Origin: Xiphophorus maculatus
Lineage: Eukaryota > Chordata > Actinopteri > Cyprinodontiformes > Poeciliidae
Reading direction: 5' to 3'
Length of the DNA stretch: 64,000 nucleotides
NCBI RefSeq assembly: GCF_002775205.1
Contig: NC_036464.1
Location: 310,001 to 374,000, forward strand
Shown here: piece by piece, positions 32,301-50,367 of the stretch
Position numbering within the stretch: position 1 is the stretch's first letter
Layout of the letters: every line of letters begins with the position of its first letter
The notes under the pieces: generated by a model
What the model was told of the DNA's origin: nothing
The model's input: only the letters and a program-made list of their open reading frames with translations
Database searches by the model: none
Position numbers and translations under genes: made by a program

Positions 32301-35300
32301 TTTTGAAAAACCTGTTCCCCTCCTCACCTGTGGGGGCGCTGCACCAAGAACCACTGAAGGAAACGAGACAAAACCACTGGAAAAGACACTGAGTGCAACT
32401 TCCTTCTTCGCAAAATGTAAACTAAAATGGAGTAGCTTCAGATTTTAGTGTTTGAGGGATTTGTGTTTTGGCTTTAGTAAAAGACCACGAGTCATTTCTC
32501 CTGCTAGCATGTTTGTTTTAGTAGCATTTACCCAGAATGCCCTGCGCTGTAGACCATGTCCTGCTTGTGGAGCGCTCTCCGGTCTCTTAGTGTTCACATA
32601 TGCATTCAAACCAAACCAGAGTTCAGATTGTAGAGTTCGATTAGGATTCAGACCTCCCCAAACGAACCGGACTCTCTAGACAAGTTTTCTAGAGAACTTT
32701 TTTTAAAATCTTAAATGCAAAATGTTTACTTTTTTAACAATTTTGGTATAATTACTTCTCTGAATGTGTAATTCTTCTAGAAATCTGCCTCTTTATGATT
32801 AATCAGTTACTAAAATAGTTGTTGATTATTTGAATAACTGATTAATCGTGATTAATCGTTTCAGCTCTATGGTAGATTACAGGGTTGTAATCCCAGATTG
32901 CAGATTCCCCATCCTCTCTATCGAAACAACAGACAGACATCTGTGTTGGCAACATTTGTTGAACGTTTGTTGCATTTTTAACGGAGTTTGTTGTGAATAT
33001 GAATGAGTTTTAAAGTGTGAGACTCAATAAATGCTGTCATTGCATTTTAGGCAATTCAATGTTTATATTCTTATTAAAAACTGACAAATAAAAGAAGCCT
33101 AAGTGGTTAAATTAAAAAATTCTGTTGAATGTGGAAAAAACAAAAATCATATTAATCGATTAATTGTAGAATAATTGATTAAAATAATGGCAGTAAGTGT
33201 CTTTAAATGAATAATTTCCTGTCAATACTGACTGTCCTGAGCACTTTTTGGGGCCGGAGGTTTACGCGTCGCCCAGTTTGTCCTGATCTGCCGCCCTCCG
33301 AGCCACTGACCCGCCATGTGAGAGATTGCATTTTCTGCATCCTGAAAGCCAAACAGAGGAACAGTGGCGCTCTTCAGAAACAACAACAACAACAAAAAAA
33401 CTACAGAAATTACAGTTTTCACTTCTGCAAAACTTAAAAACTGGCATTGGCAATGAGGAAACTGTGGTGTGTGACGTTTAGTGGCACTGGCTGGCTATCA
33501 TTTCATCTATCCTGAGCATTTTAAAAAGGTAGAATAATAAAGGAAAAACATAACCTTCGGTCTGTGTTCCTGTACTGAAGCCTTACCAGTTTGTTGTAGA
33601 AGGACACAAATCCATACCCTTTTGATTTGCCAGTTGTAATGTCCTTCACGACACGAGCATCTCTGAGGGGAAAACGAGGAAAAAAAAATGAAATCAGCAA
33701 AATTTAGAAAGAAAATCTTCAGTAAAAAAAAAAAAAGGAACCACGCAAACACACAGTTTAACTCCTCTACTCTGATCAACAGTGGATTAAAATAACTAAC
33801 ATGACCTATGGCTGACTTATTCAAAACAAACATGAACAAATACATGCAGCCTACAGTATACTTTAAATTATTTCACCACATTTTGGCTCAATCCTAGAGA
33901 TTAAATTGACTGATTACCATGCATTCCTAAAATCTGCTGTAACTGCTATTCCTACAGACAGAAATGTAGATATATATATATAAATATATATGAAATATCA
34001 GAAGAAAAAAGGAATTAAATGGCATACGTGGCCTGTTAACAGATTTCTGTATTTTTCCTGGTCAATTCTTTACCACCATTATGCCGTTTGGACTTTGGGC
34101 AGCTGTAAATTTTGAGAAATTGACATTTTCAGAAAATTTTAGAAGAAGAGGATCATTGATCTACAAACAACACTACACAAATCCAAAAATGAGACAATTT
34201 AAGCAAAGCTGTCGAGGTTAAAAAAGTAATAAAAAAAATAAAATACACGGTTTTATCTGCAAATAAAGACATGTGGGAATTAAAAAAATTTATAGAGGAA
34301 GAAAAAAAACTACATCTGAGTCTCCAGAGTGCACAGCTCCTTGCTGTTAGCCTTCAAGCTGCTGTCCAATCCTATGAGCATTTCTGTAAAATAACCAAAG
34401 GGCTATTAAAACTTCACTGTGAAGAAGTACTTTAAAGGCAGTTCAGGTTCACACACAAAGCTTGCACGTTGCTCTGAAGCGCTCGGTTCACTTACCGCGC
34501 TCTACATGACGATAAAACGCAGGAACTGGTTAAATGCACAAACCGTAAAACACACAGCCCATAAGGCTGCTTAAGTCTGTTAGAGTGGTTAGAAACACAC
34601 ACTGCTCTGCAAAAGTCTTCCTTCACCCTGAGCATCTTAAATCCGTCATTTGATAAATATTACATTTATTCTGGTTTTGAGGGAATTATGTGATAGAAAA
34701 CCACAAATTAATGCACAATTTTATGCAGCTTTTAACATTTATAACAAAGGAATCCTTCATTTGTCTGCAAAAAGAGCCTCCACACATCATGATGCTGCCA
34801 CCACCGTGTTTCAACATGGAGTTTGGGTGCAGTAGGAATTTTTCTGCCAAAATTGTTTATTAAAGTTTCACCTTCTGTCACGTGTTTCCAAACTTTTCTT
34901 CTTATGGTTTTTAATAATGCTGTTCTTCCCACCTGAGCTGTGAGTTTCTGTTGCTCCTCCAGAGTTAGCTTAGATCTCATTTCTCTGCTCCTTTAATGTT
35001 CAACCCTCCACGCAAAATCATCCGATTCACAATTTTGGTTTTGCAATAATTAATAATTGTGACTTTATTTTAATTTTTTTCTGCAAAAAATGATCGAAAT
35101 CATTGGATAAAAGTAATGCCAACTCTCACCTGCAGGTGGCAGTGTTTATTATGTCTACTGCAGTCTGGGGTCAAACTTTGACACGCAAGGAGTTCTGGGT
35201 AGAAAATATTTACAAAGATTTTCATCTAAATTGGATGATGTATATATTTTTGACTTAATTCCTGCTTTAAATATGTAGATTTTTTTTCAGTAAATGGTTC

Positions 35301-38300
35301 ATTTTAGAGTTTAACCATTATTATTGATTATTTCAATAATCGATTAATCCGATTAGTTGTTTCAGCCCCAACATGGCAACCAAAACTCACAAGTTTACAC
35401 AAGTAAAATATAAACAAACTACCTTTGATATGGTCATTATTTCATTTAAGCTTCTTGAATACATTTATCTTTTTTAATTTAAAAATGTGTCAGTGTTTGC
35501 TGAAACCAAGCGATTTAGTTTCTTTAAAGAATAAAACTATTCATGTGTCCAATCTGTCTTTTCATCCTGTTTAATTCTATATGCAAAAGAAAAAATATCA
35601 CAAAATTCTTTCAAAATATTTCTAAAGTAATATAAAAAAACATTTTTTTAATAAAAGATAACCGTAAAATCCTGGAGAGACTGATTGTTCTGTAATAAAC
35701 CTTTGACCTTTGCGGAACAGCTGGGTTTATATTTAAAACAAATTACACACAGATGGACTTCATTGATTATGTTACTTCTGAAGGTAATTGGTTATTTCTA
35801 AAATATTTTTAAAATAATTTATCATTTTCCTTTCACTTCTGAATTATGTGGTAATTTTAGTTGATTTATCAAAAATCTAAATCCCAATAAAATATATTGA
35901 AATTTGAAGCTAAAGGATGATAAAATATGAAAAAGGTTTGAGGGAATAAAAACTTTTACAAAGTACTGTATGTAAGATCATATTTAAAATAAAAATATGT
36001 GTTAGTACCAGTAACCATGTCTACATGAAGACAGTTACTCTTATTTAAGCAACCAAAATCCAATTTTGTATGTTCTATGGGAGTACTTATAATGCCAAAA
36101 TTGACAATAATGAAATAAATGTGAAAGTAAATAATTGTGGAAATAAAATACATTTAAAATATAAATAGAGCAGAAATAGCATTTCTTGCCTCAAAATTCA
36201 GCAGCATCAGGTTATGTAGGTTCGCAGAAAAGTTCAAAAAGTGTTCATTTATTTATACAAATATTTATTCATTTTCAATTTACTTATTTCTTCAGTTATT
36301 TAGTAATTTTTAATTTTATTTTGTCACTAAATTATTTTCTTGTCAATTTTGGCCGGATCAGTCCTCCGTACAAAGCATACGTAAAACAGCACAGAAGTCA
36401 CTGCATGTTCTGTATGGAAGGCTGTTTGGATGCGTAGTCAGAACTGAAGCAGTGGGATTGTGATGTGATGAACTTCACTGACACAGATTTCTTTTATAAT
36501 CTTATAATTATCATTTTCAGTCATTGTTTACTTCCACTTATCCCTCTTCTGTTTTCTTCCAGTGCAGAGCTACGACGCATGCCTCCGTTTCAGACCGGAT
36601 ATGTATCTGATTAATTTATTTATTTTCCGGTTGAAAAAGATCAGAATTGGGCCGTTCAGATTGCCATGAAAACGTCAGATATCGGTCACATTTGCCTGCT
36701 GTGAGAACGAAGCCTTAGTGGGCATCTGTTTGCCGACACCGGATCTTCATCTTCTCAGAAAATGTTCTTACTTGTGAGCATTTTGTTGAATCAAATCCCC
36801 AGTTGGATGCATATAAACATGGTCACAGTTGGTGTTAGGCTTACAGAGGAGCTTCACAAAGCTAATTTCTACCCAACTTTTAACAGATCAAATGCTAAAA
36901 CTAAGGAGCTCCACTTTAAACAGGCATTTCATTATAATTATGTTTTAAAAAATGAACTTACGAGATTGCCCCGAAAGGTGAAAATGCAGCCCTGACATCA
37001 TCAGTAGTAATCTCTGGATTCAAATCACCCACAAAAACATGATAGTGATCTGAGAAAAAGCAAAAACAGAAGCAAATACTTTACATCATCTTAAAAATTC
37101 TAAATAATTATTCATCTAATTTTAAAACAATGATGAAAATAATAATAAATTTACTGGAGGTGTCTTTCTTCTGGCTACTAGGGGTGGTTGCCCAGTTGAC
37201 TTTGACTTCCTAAAAGCAAAAGAATAATTGAACCTCATTAAAGCTGCAAAAAAGATTAAACCCCCCCAAAAAACGACCATACACAAGAATCAAAATAAAC
37301 TTTATTTAGATGAGTTGCCCATTTCATTTTATTTTAATACTCTTCCTCTCACCTTTCCTAGTATCTTCCTGCCATTCATGGCTGCCAGGGCTGCAGCTGC
37401 ATCTCTGCGCTCGTAGAACTCCACAAAGCAATATGGGTCATTGCTTGTGTGCTGCGGAAAAACGACGCAAAGCAAAATAAATACCATCAAAGAGTTCATC
37501 TATTCAAATGACTCAAATAAAAACTCAATTATTTAAATCCACTGTAAACACACAGTAATATTTCAAGTGTTTATTTAAAAGGCTGGCAATTCAGGGTGCA
37601 GCATCCATGCATGTTCATGGAAAGTTTACTGGAAGGAAAAAGTGTGACTGGAACGACAGACAAGCAACAGACATAATCACAGCCTTATATGTAAGAAATA
37701 AACCACGACACACTAAAGCAATCTGTAGGAGTTTAAGTTATTTTTTAATAAATGAACATTTTCATGATGTTTTCATTTATCTGAAAAGACCAGCAGCCAA
37801 ACCAGGATCTTTACCTCTGTGATCATCTTGCAGCTTTTGCAGGGTCCTATCTGGGTGAAGAGCTGTAAAATCAGGATCTCTGTAACATCCCTGGACAGGT
37901 TTCCCACATACCTAAAGGAGTGGATAAAATGTTAAAACAGTTTAGTCCAAATACAGCCGGACTGTGTGATTCAAATTAACAATACAACGTCTTAATTCTG
38001 TCGCTTTGAACTTCTTCAGGTGAGGTTTTGGAGTGTAATTGTGACGTTATCCGCATAAAATCCAAGGCCTAACGCCAAAAACGGCTAACAGAAAGAGTTT
38101 ACCATCAATACGTTCATCGAATTATTATTTAATTATTAATAATCTCATTTAAACCTCGTGAATGAAGCTCCAGAGGCTGATTTTTGTTTAGTAATCGATG
38201 GTTGAGGAGCTAAGTTATCCACCGGTTTGATGTTAGCAAACGCTGCGAAATAAACCGCGAATATTGAACACTTAAAACTACTTACAGGGTTTTTGGGTAG

Positions 38301-38314
38301 CTTTCGTCGTCCAT
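27903..38314 (-). CDS. tial1: TIA1-like RNA-binding protein (TIAR), 12 coding exons
   Basis: Coding exons in transcript order: 38314-38286, 37911-37815, 37451-37353, 37209-37155, 37049-36962, 33662-33587, 33341-33233, 32063-31968, 31836-31752, 31645-31522, 29403-29210, 28014-27903. The frame is unbroken for 387 codons plus TGA (human TIAL1 375). Three RRM domains lie at about residues 8-83 (YVGNL; CFVEFY), 96-172 ([14 protein letters not shown]) and 205-277 (VYCGGI; KGYSFIRF). A Q/Y/G-rich prion-like tail covers about 287-387. SQVYGDPQ and [13 protein letters not shown] identify Tial1 rather than Tia1. The protein binds U-rich RNA, promotes recognition of weak 5' splice sites, represses translation and nucleates stress granules. 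Two oddities: 20 consecutive glutamines at 303-322 where human has two, and a GC donor after exon 8. Confidence 0.95.
28453..28721. mobile_element. hAT-type MITE with perfect 8-bp target-site duplication
   Basis: The ends TAGAGATGCACAGATA and (minus strand) TTAGGGATGCACAAAG are inverted. The interior has paired modules GGGCCGATATCAATATCCA and CCGATATTGGTGCCGATA. The 8 bp directly before (28445-28452) and directly after (28722-28729) are both ATTTACTC, the duplication expected of hAT insertion. The element is non-coding, in tial1 intron 11. Confidence 0.85.
29296..29355 (-). repeat. tial1: CAG/CAA repeat coding polyglutamine in tial1
   Basis: Twenty in-frame codons: on the coding strand twelve CAG, one CAA, seven CAG. 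The single CAA interruption is at 29317-29319. It lies inside exon 11, between VYGDP and YGQYMANGW. Confidence 0.97.
29608..30335. mobile_element. Two adjacent copies of the AGGGCTGAAACGATTAATCG MITE family in tial1 intron 10
   Basis: Starts 'cagggctgatcgattgatta'. A first right end, 'attaatcgtttcggccctac', falls near 29960 and a second, 'gattaattgtttaagctcta', near 30330. Shared interior modules: AAAACTGCCACTTGAAG, GTTTTTATCTTAAATAC, TAACGATTAATCGATTACTA. Further copies in this gene's introns are at about 31020-31262, 32700-32875 and 35040-35370. Confidence 0.55.
34590..35000 (-). mobile_element. Decayed Tc1/mariner-like transposon fragment in tial1 intron 5
   Basis: Read on the minus strand it contains 'acacggtggtggcagcatca', followed by TGATGTGT, and upstream 'tggaggagcaacagaaactc'. 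These modules are familiar from degenerate fish Tc1-like transposons. Only a short broken frame remains. Assignment rests on remembered family sequence. Confidence 0.4.
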
Positions 38315-38429
38315 GGCCAATATCGACTAAGACCTACTCAGAAATATTCGCTGATAGGCAGATTAATAACTAAAGACAATCCCTGAAAACAACAACTCGT
38401 CAACTAGCTCAGAAGCTAGCTAACTGTGC

Positions 38430-38460
38430 TCATGGCTTACGTCACGCTACGACTTCCGGG
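38430..38460 (-). promoter_or_regulatory. tial1: tial1 core promoter motifs (CRE-like and ETS)
   Basis: About 120-145 bp upstream of the tial1 ATG, on its coding strand, lie CCGGAAGT (38452-38459), an ETS consensus, and TGACGTAA (38437-38444), a CRE-type site. No TATA box is seen. This is a typical TATA-less housekeeping arrangement. Confidence 0.5.
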
Positions 38461-38865
38461 TTATCCGTCGTAGTAAAAGCAGAGGTTTGTTTCAATTTTA
38501 GCTGTAAAAATGTGTTTTCTTAGGACATGTTCTGTTTATGTCTGTATTTACTGAGACATTTACAAATAAAACAGCAAATTCAGAGGATCGGATAAACTTA
38601 GCTGTTTTTTAAGCAAAGTAACTTCCGTAAGAGGCCTCAACCTCGGAGTGTGACGCAAGGGAGCGCTTGTTTTTCACACCAGCGGAACATGCTGTTCACT
38701 CGAACTTCAAGGACAGTTCTGGAATCGAGTGGTTTAATATTTGACCCACTTCCTTGACCCTCTACAATAAAAATAAGTTTGGATATTTATTTATTTATAA
38801 TAAATAATATATAATAATAAATAATTATTTATTGGACATTTATTGTGTATATATATTATATACAG

Positions 38866-38897
<32 letters not shown>

Positions 38898-39817
38898 ATT
38901 CAAACATTACTGACGGACCTTAAGTAAATGGTTACATGGATTTAATAACACAATGTAAATATAATATAATATAATATAATATAAATCACTGCAGTAATTA
39001 GATACAAAACAAAGTTTTGAATTTGTTTGAATCTGAATATGTCTGCATTACATTAAATTATACTATAAATCCCATTGAACTGACTAAGAACTGACTAAGT
39101 TAGAGCTTAATTGAACTCATCCTAAGTGCACAAAGGAGCATTATAGTAGCTCCTTCCTGCAGCAGCTGCTGAACTTTATAACCACTGTAATCACTTCTCC
39201 CAACAAACTCAATAAAATTTTACGGTACATACTTGCAGGTATTTGCAGCAGTTTCATAGTCATATATAATAAATAGTCTGTTGTTTGCACATTTTTTATA
39301 TTCTTGCACATTTTTTATGTTGTAATTTTGCCCTTATTGTTGTATATTACTCTTAAATTTTGTTTCTATTGTATGTATTTGTGTGAACTTACCTGCATCC
39401 ATGTCCTGTCAGATCTGCTGTTAAATTTCCCCTATGTGTGACAATAACATTTATTTCTAATCTATTCTGTTGACTCACATTGTCACTTGCTGCTATGCGA
39501 ATATAATTTAGGTTTAAGGAAGCTGTAAAATCTGTTTTTGTTTTTTGACAGTGTTCTTATTAGCAGAATAAAGAGGAAGGACTGTCATTAGAGGTGTCAC
39601 CGTGCCTACACTCTTTCACACCAGCAGTTACATAATTGTGAACCAAATCCAAGCAAATCTTTGGACTAGATTCATCAGCAGGTGGGAGTCTGACTCCCAT
39701 CTATTTAGAGATTTGTTTTTATTCAGGAAAAATGAGGAATTCCCTTTTGTGTCCCGGGACACATCGCGAGGGGGGAATCCTTCTGCTCGTTTTTTGTTTA
39801 CTTATGTATCGGTAATT
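38461..39817. other. Divergent tial1/bag3 spacer
   Basis: No gene recognised. Contents: a steroid-receptor-like IR3 site GGAACATGCTGTTCA (38684-38698), an (AT)n run at 38866-38889, an (ATAAT)n patch near 38955-38985, and a perfect 16-bp palindrome TGTGTCCCGGGACACA (39748-39763). Confidence 0.55.
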
Positions 39818-39820
39818 TAA

Positions 39821-39869
<49 letters not shown>

Positions 39870-39894
39870 AAATAAATAAATAAATAAATAAAAA
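39818..39894. repeat. (AAAT)n microsatellite in the bag3 upstream region
   Basis: About nineteen AAAT units with one interruption near 39867, ending about 95 bp before the bag3 heat-shock element. Confidence 0.95.
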
Positions 39895-39989
39895 TGATAT
39901 GAATGTTATTCTGCTCCGAGTCGTCTGTGTTTGGGTTCTGAGGAGCCAGCGCGCTGCGTCCGCCGCCCCCGACATTAACCCCTCGCTAT

Positions 39990-40002
39990 TTCCAGAAACT
40001 TC
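39990..40002 (+). promoter_or_regulatory. bag3: Perfect three-pentamer heat-shock element of bag3
   Basis: TTCCAGAAACTTC is three alternating, correctly spaced nGAAn pentamers (TTC-nn-GAA-nn-TTC), the full HSF1 consensus. It sits 60 bp upstream of the bag3 ATG in a GC-rich promoter. BAG3 is an established HSF1 target in vertebrates, so the site fits the gene. Confidence 0.8.
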
Positions 40003-40061
40003 CAGCCCACTCCCCCACGTCACCAGTGGGAATCTTTAAAGCGACCGTCGCCCCGTGTAAC

Positions 40062-46779
<6,718 letters not shown>

Positions 46780-47026
46780 CTGAACACCTCATAGTGGAGA
46801 GATTCCTCAACCTACAGCATTTGTGGAAGTTGCATGCATTGATTCAAAGTGTTGCTATGTCCATTCAGCACATAATCGATGGTAGCCCAGTGGAACTGTA
46901 TTGTTCAAGCCATTGTTGTTGCCTTTTTGTTGTTCCAGTATCTTTAAAGCAAGATTTCACTCATCAGTGAGTTCTTCTTGACAACATTGTTAAGCATATT
47001 TTTGTTTCAAGTACGAGGCCTTTATG

Positions 47027-47032
47027 AATAAA
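47027..47032 (+). terminator. bag3: Poly(A) signal of bag3
   Basis: AATAAA about 250 bp after the stop codon, the first canonical signal in the 3' UTR. Confidence 0.6.
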
Positions 47033-47296
47033 CAGAAGAGAACGCAAGTATTTTCTTAAGAAATGATATTTGGAGTTGCCTTTTGTCTGATTAAATCCTC
47101 TATGAAGCTTTTCTTAATCTAGTCAGAACACGAGTTGGGCTTTAAAGCAGAACGCCTGAATCAACAGAAGCAAATTTCTCCCATCTGTTCTTGTTGGAGC
47201 TGCTTTGTCACAAAACACAGTGCATTTGTTTACCACGTGCTGCTTTATGGCATATTGCTGATTTTGCTGTCTTTGCACTTTGCTGTCACTGAGAAT

Positions 47297-48131
47297 CAGG
47301 GTTCCTGCACGGTTTTTTATGTCAACGTCCCATAATTTAAAAAAAAATCTCAAAAATGTTTGCTGTTTATTTTGGTTCATTTTCAAAGTATAAAATCAAA
47401 AGTTCAGCATGATTTAGATGTTTCAACAGCAGTGAGGCTTTAAATGGGGAATCTGCCATTATGAGGATGGATGGATGGATGGATGGATGGATGGATGGAT
47501 GGATGGATGGATGGATGGATGGATGGATGGATGGATGGATGGTTGGATGGTTGGTTGGTTGGTTGGTTGGTTGGTTGGTTGGTTGGTTGGATGGATGGAT
47601 AGATGGATGAATGGGTGGAGTTTGAATGGATGGATGGATGGAGTTTGGTTGGATGGGTGATTGGATGAATGGATGGATGGATGGATGGATGGAAGGAGTT
47701 TGGTTGGATGGATGGATGGATGGATGGATGGATGGATGGATGGATGGATGGATGGATGGAGTTTGGTTGGATGGGTGATTGGATGAATGGATGGATGGAT
47801 GGATGGATGGAAGGAGTTTGGTTGGATGGATGGATGGATGGATGGATGGATGGATGGATGGAGTTTGGTTGGACGGGTGGTTGGATGAATGGATGGATGG
47901 ATGGATGGATGGATGGATGGATGGATGGATGGATGGATGGAGTTTGGTTGGATGGATGGAGTTTGGTTGGATGGATGGAGTTTGGTTGGATGGATGGATG
48001 GATGAAATAAAGTGTGAAACTTTTATTTTTCCATATTCTGTTTTTATTTTTCTTTAACAATCAAAACCTGGAAAACATTTAAAACAAATTCCAAACTTTT
48101 CCAAAATGTTCCAGGCTGCACAGGAACCCTG
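47297..48131. mobile_element. hAT-like termini enclosing the GGAT array
   Basis: The left end CAGGGTTCCTGCACGG and the right end, read on the minus strand, CAGGGTTCCTGTGCAGCC share their first 11 bases exactly. The flanking 8-mers (CTGAGAAT and GAAGAAGC) do not match, so a target-site duplication is not supported. The tandem array fills most of the interior. Confidence 0.45.
47464..48004 (+). repeat. (GGAT)n/(GGTT)n array with higher-order structure
   Basis: About 540 bp of GGAT units with an inner GGTT block (47541-47590) and recurring longer modules starting GAGTTTGGTTGGATGGGTGA at 47641, 47759 and (variant) 47861. Open frames of the Trp-Met-Asp-Gly type through it are repeat artefacts. 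Confidence 0.95.
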
Positions 48132-48469
48132 GAAGAAGCTGAAAAATCAGCCGTACCTCCGTTCCCGGCGTCTTTCGGTCTTGTGTCGAAGTGTAAACGT
48201 CCGCTGGTTCCCTAGCTGCTGCTGCCGACCATGAATCCAGAGTTTCTATGAGATTTCTATGAGTATTTTTGGTACATGAATGTGAAACGTCCAGCCAGGG
48301 TGTGATGCGCATCTAACTCCAGATGCGAGACAATCAGAACATTTTAACGACTGTCAGAATGTCCTCATAAACCTACCAAAGCCACAATCCGTAATAACTC
48401 TGGACCCATTACGGGCCCTCGAAGCCTTAAAAACAAGACCTCTGTAAAAAAAATTTAAATACAAATCTG

Positions 48470-48640
48470 TATCCCTCCGCCTGGAACTATTTTATTACAA
48501 CTGTCTGTGAGATAATTTGCCACTGATGAGATTGTGAGGCATCACAGTCTGACATGCATTCACAAATCATGGTTCTTAGTGCTCATTAGCAGCTGCCTGA
48601 ATCATTAATTATAGGGAGTCACATTTGTATAATTGAAAAT
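48470..48640. promoter_or_regulatory. Candidate conserved noncoding element between bag3 and inpp5f
   Basis: A repeat-free stretch with dense homeodomain-type and E-box motifs: 'gtgctcattagcagctgcct' followed by GAATCATTAATTATAGGGAG, and 'gacatgcattcacaaatcat'. It has no coding potential. The composition resembles developmental enhancers; target and function are unknown. Confidence 0.35.
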
Positions 48641-49030
48641 AAAATGTTTTGACTGACATTTCAAGAGTTTTCTGGTTTTCTGTGAGGGATTTTGTTTGAT
48701 TTTGAGAAGAAAATATATTTATTCCTGCAGAATCTGTGTTTGTTAGCATTTCAATTTGAAAGAACGTTTGGACTGAGCAAATCAATTCAATTTAAAAGTA
48801 CTTTATTTATCCCAAAGGGAAGTGAAATGGGAGGATCTCCAGTAGCAGTCAGTCTTGCAACAAATCCAAATTTGCCTCTAACTGAAGAATGTTGCTGTGT
48901 TATCACAGACTAGTGACTGCCATTATATTCTACAAGCTGAATTTCCAGGTGGCTGAGATGATGGTAACATCTAGGATGACAACACGAGTTGTTTGCAAGC
49001 ACTGCTAACCCACCTCATTTGCTTTTGCTG

Positions 49031-49150
49031 CATTTCTTTAAATCTTTGTCAATCAAGTTTATTTGTATAACATATTTCGGCAACAAGGCAGTTCAAAGTG
49101 CTTTACATCATAAAAACACAAAAATACAAATTCTTAAAAACAGATTACAT
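49031..49150 (+). mobile_element. Short retroposon-like repeat fragment
   Basis: 'tcaagtttatttgtataaca', 'tttcggcaacaaggcagttc' and 'aaagtgctttacatcataaa' in the same order as at 13233-13320. It is a common teleost interspersed repeat, probably SINE/LINE 3' sequence. Confidence 0.55.
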
Positions 49151-49240
49151 GAAACCAGTCACAAACATTAAATCACTTTGTCTAGTGCCATCATCAAAAT
49201 CAATAATACAAATCAATATTCCAGTTATTATGGGTTGAAA

Positions 49241-49850
49241 GTTTTCTGTCAGGTCGTATAGCTGGAGGGATGTTGGAGTAGGGGATATCATCCTTAACAA
49301 AGGTGTTATTTGAGCTTTTAAGATGCTAGTCAGCTGCTTCCAGCTGTAAAAACAAAATACTTTGTAGCCACGGTTACACATCGTTCCCAACATACATCAT
49401 TTGATGACCTGAAGCTGAGCATATTCATCACTTGAAGGCTTTTCAAGAGCAAAACTCTTGCCCTGTTTTAGCCTCGATTTAAAGGAACTCAGTATTTCAG
49501 CTGTCTGGCAATTTTTCTAAGGTCGTCTGGCTGGAGAGACGTTGGAGTAGGGGATACCTTCACTGAAAAAAAATATTATTTGAGCTTTTGAGATGCTAAT
49601 CAGCTGATTTCATTTAAAGGAACCCAGTCTGTCAACTCTTTTGCAGTTTTTTGTCAGGTCGTACAGAGAGATGTTGGAGTAGGGGATATCATCCTTAAAA
49701 GAGGTGCTACAGAGGTGCAAATCAGCTGTTCCCAACTGTAAAAACAATACCACGTTGCCATGGTTACACATCATAACAACACACATGATTGTTTGCCTGA
49801 AGCAGAGGACATTTATCACATGAAGAACTTTCAAGTGCAAGACTTATGTC
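49241..49850. repeat. Three-copy local duplication in the bag3-inpp5f spacer
   Basis: Copies start near 49241, 49501 and 49621. Each has AGGTCGT, then a [GC]TGGAG-type stretch, then ATGTTGGAGTAGGGGATATC (or a close variant). Copies 1 and 3 share further right-hand modules ('agctgttcccaactgtaaaa'-like, 'ggttacacatc', 'catttatcacatgaag'). Copy 2 is the shortest. No coding function is apparent. Confidence 0.7.
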
Positions 49851-50367
49851 TCTATTAGGTCAGCTGCTTTTCCCTGAGGAGGGTCGAGTCATGACTGAGA
49901 ATATTTTCTGACCCTCAGTAACAAAACTATAAATAGAAAAATATCCAACAAGTACGCCTTGTTTGGACGCGATAGAGAGGAAAGCTGGTAATCTTTAAAA
50001 AGAAAACGTGAGGGTCAGATAAAATCAGACAGGAAGTTTATTTAGAAAATTTCTGAGAGTGAGCTCAAAATTTCAGATTTGTTCTAGGAAATTTTGACTT
50101 TTCAAATTCTGAAATTTCCAAGTTTTTTCTAAAGAATTTTTTTTAGATTAGTAAAGTTTTGATTTGTTGTTTTCAAGCAAACTTTCGACTTCGCAATCTA
50201 AGAAATGTTCTTGATTTCTCTGAAAAGTTTAACATTAATCTCAAAATTTATGATTTTGTTTAATGAGCAGAAATTTACTTTTTCCTATCTAAAATTGCAC
50301 TGGTACATTTGTTCCAGGTGTGAACCATCTGAACCATCTGCTTCCTGCTGTACCTGTGCAGCGGTGA

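Noticed and set aside
34732-34980. 82-residue minus-strand protein
   Set aside because: The DNA matches decayed Tc1-like transposon modules, and the frame has no conserved domain.
39602-39820. Possible small gene upstream of bag3
   Set aside because: A 72-codon frame with no similarity, no splice partners and no promoter; it ends in the AAAT microsatellite.
40026-40061. Longer bag3 N-terminus starting at 40026
   Set aside because: The codon there is GTG, not ATG. The first in-frame ATG is at 40062 and the resulting WW-domain spacing fits the family.
47440-48060. Long open frames of Trp-Met-Asp-Gly or Ser-Ile-His-Pro repeats on both strands
   Set aside because: They are translations of the GGAT array; a four-base unit without stops stays open by itself.
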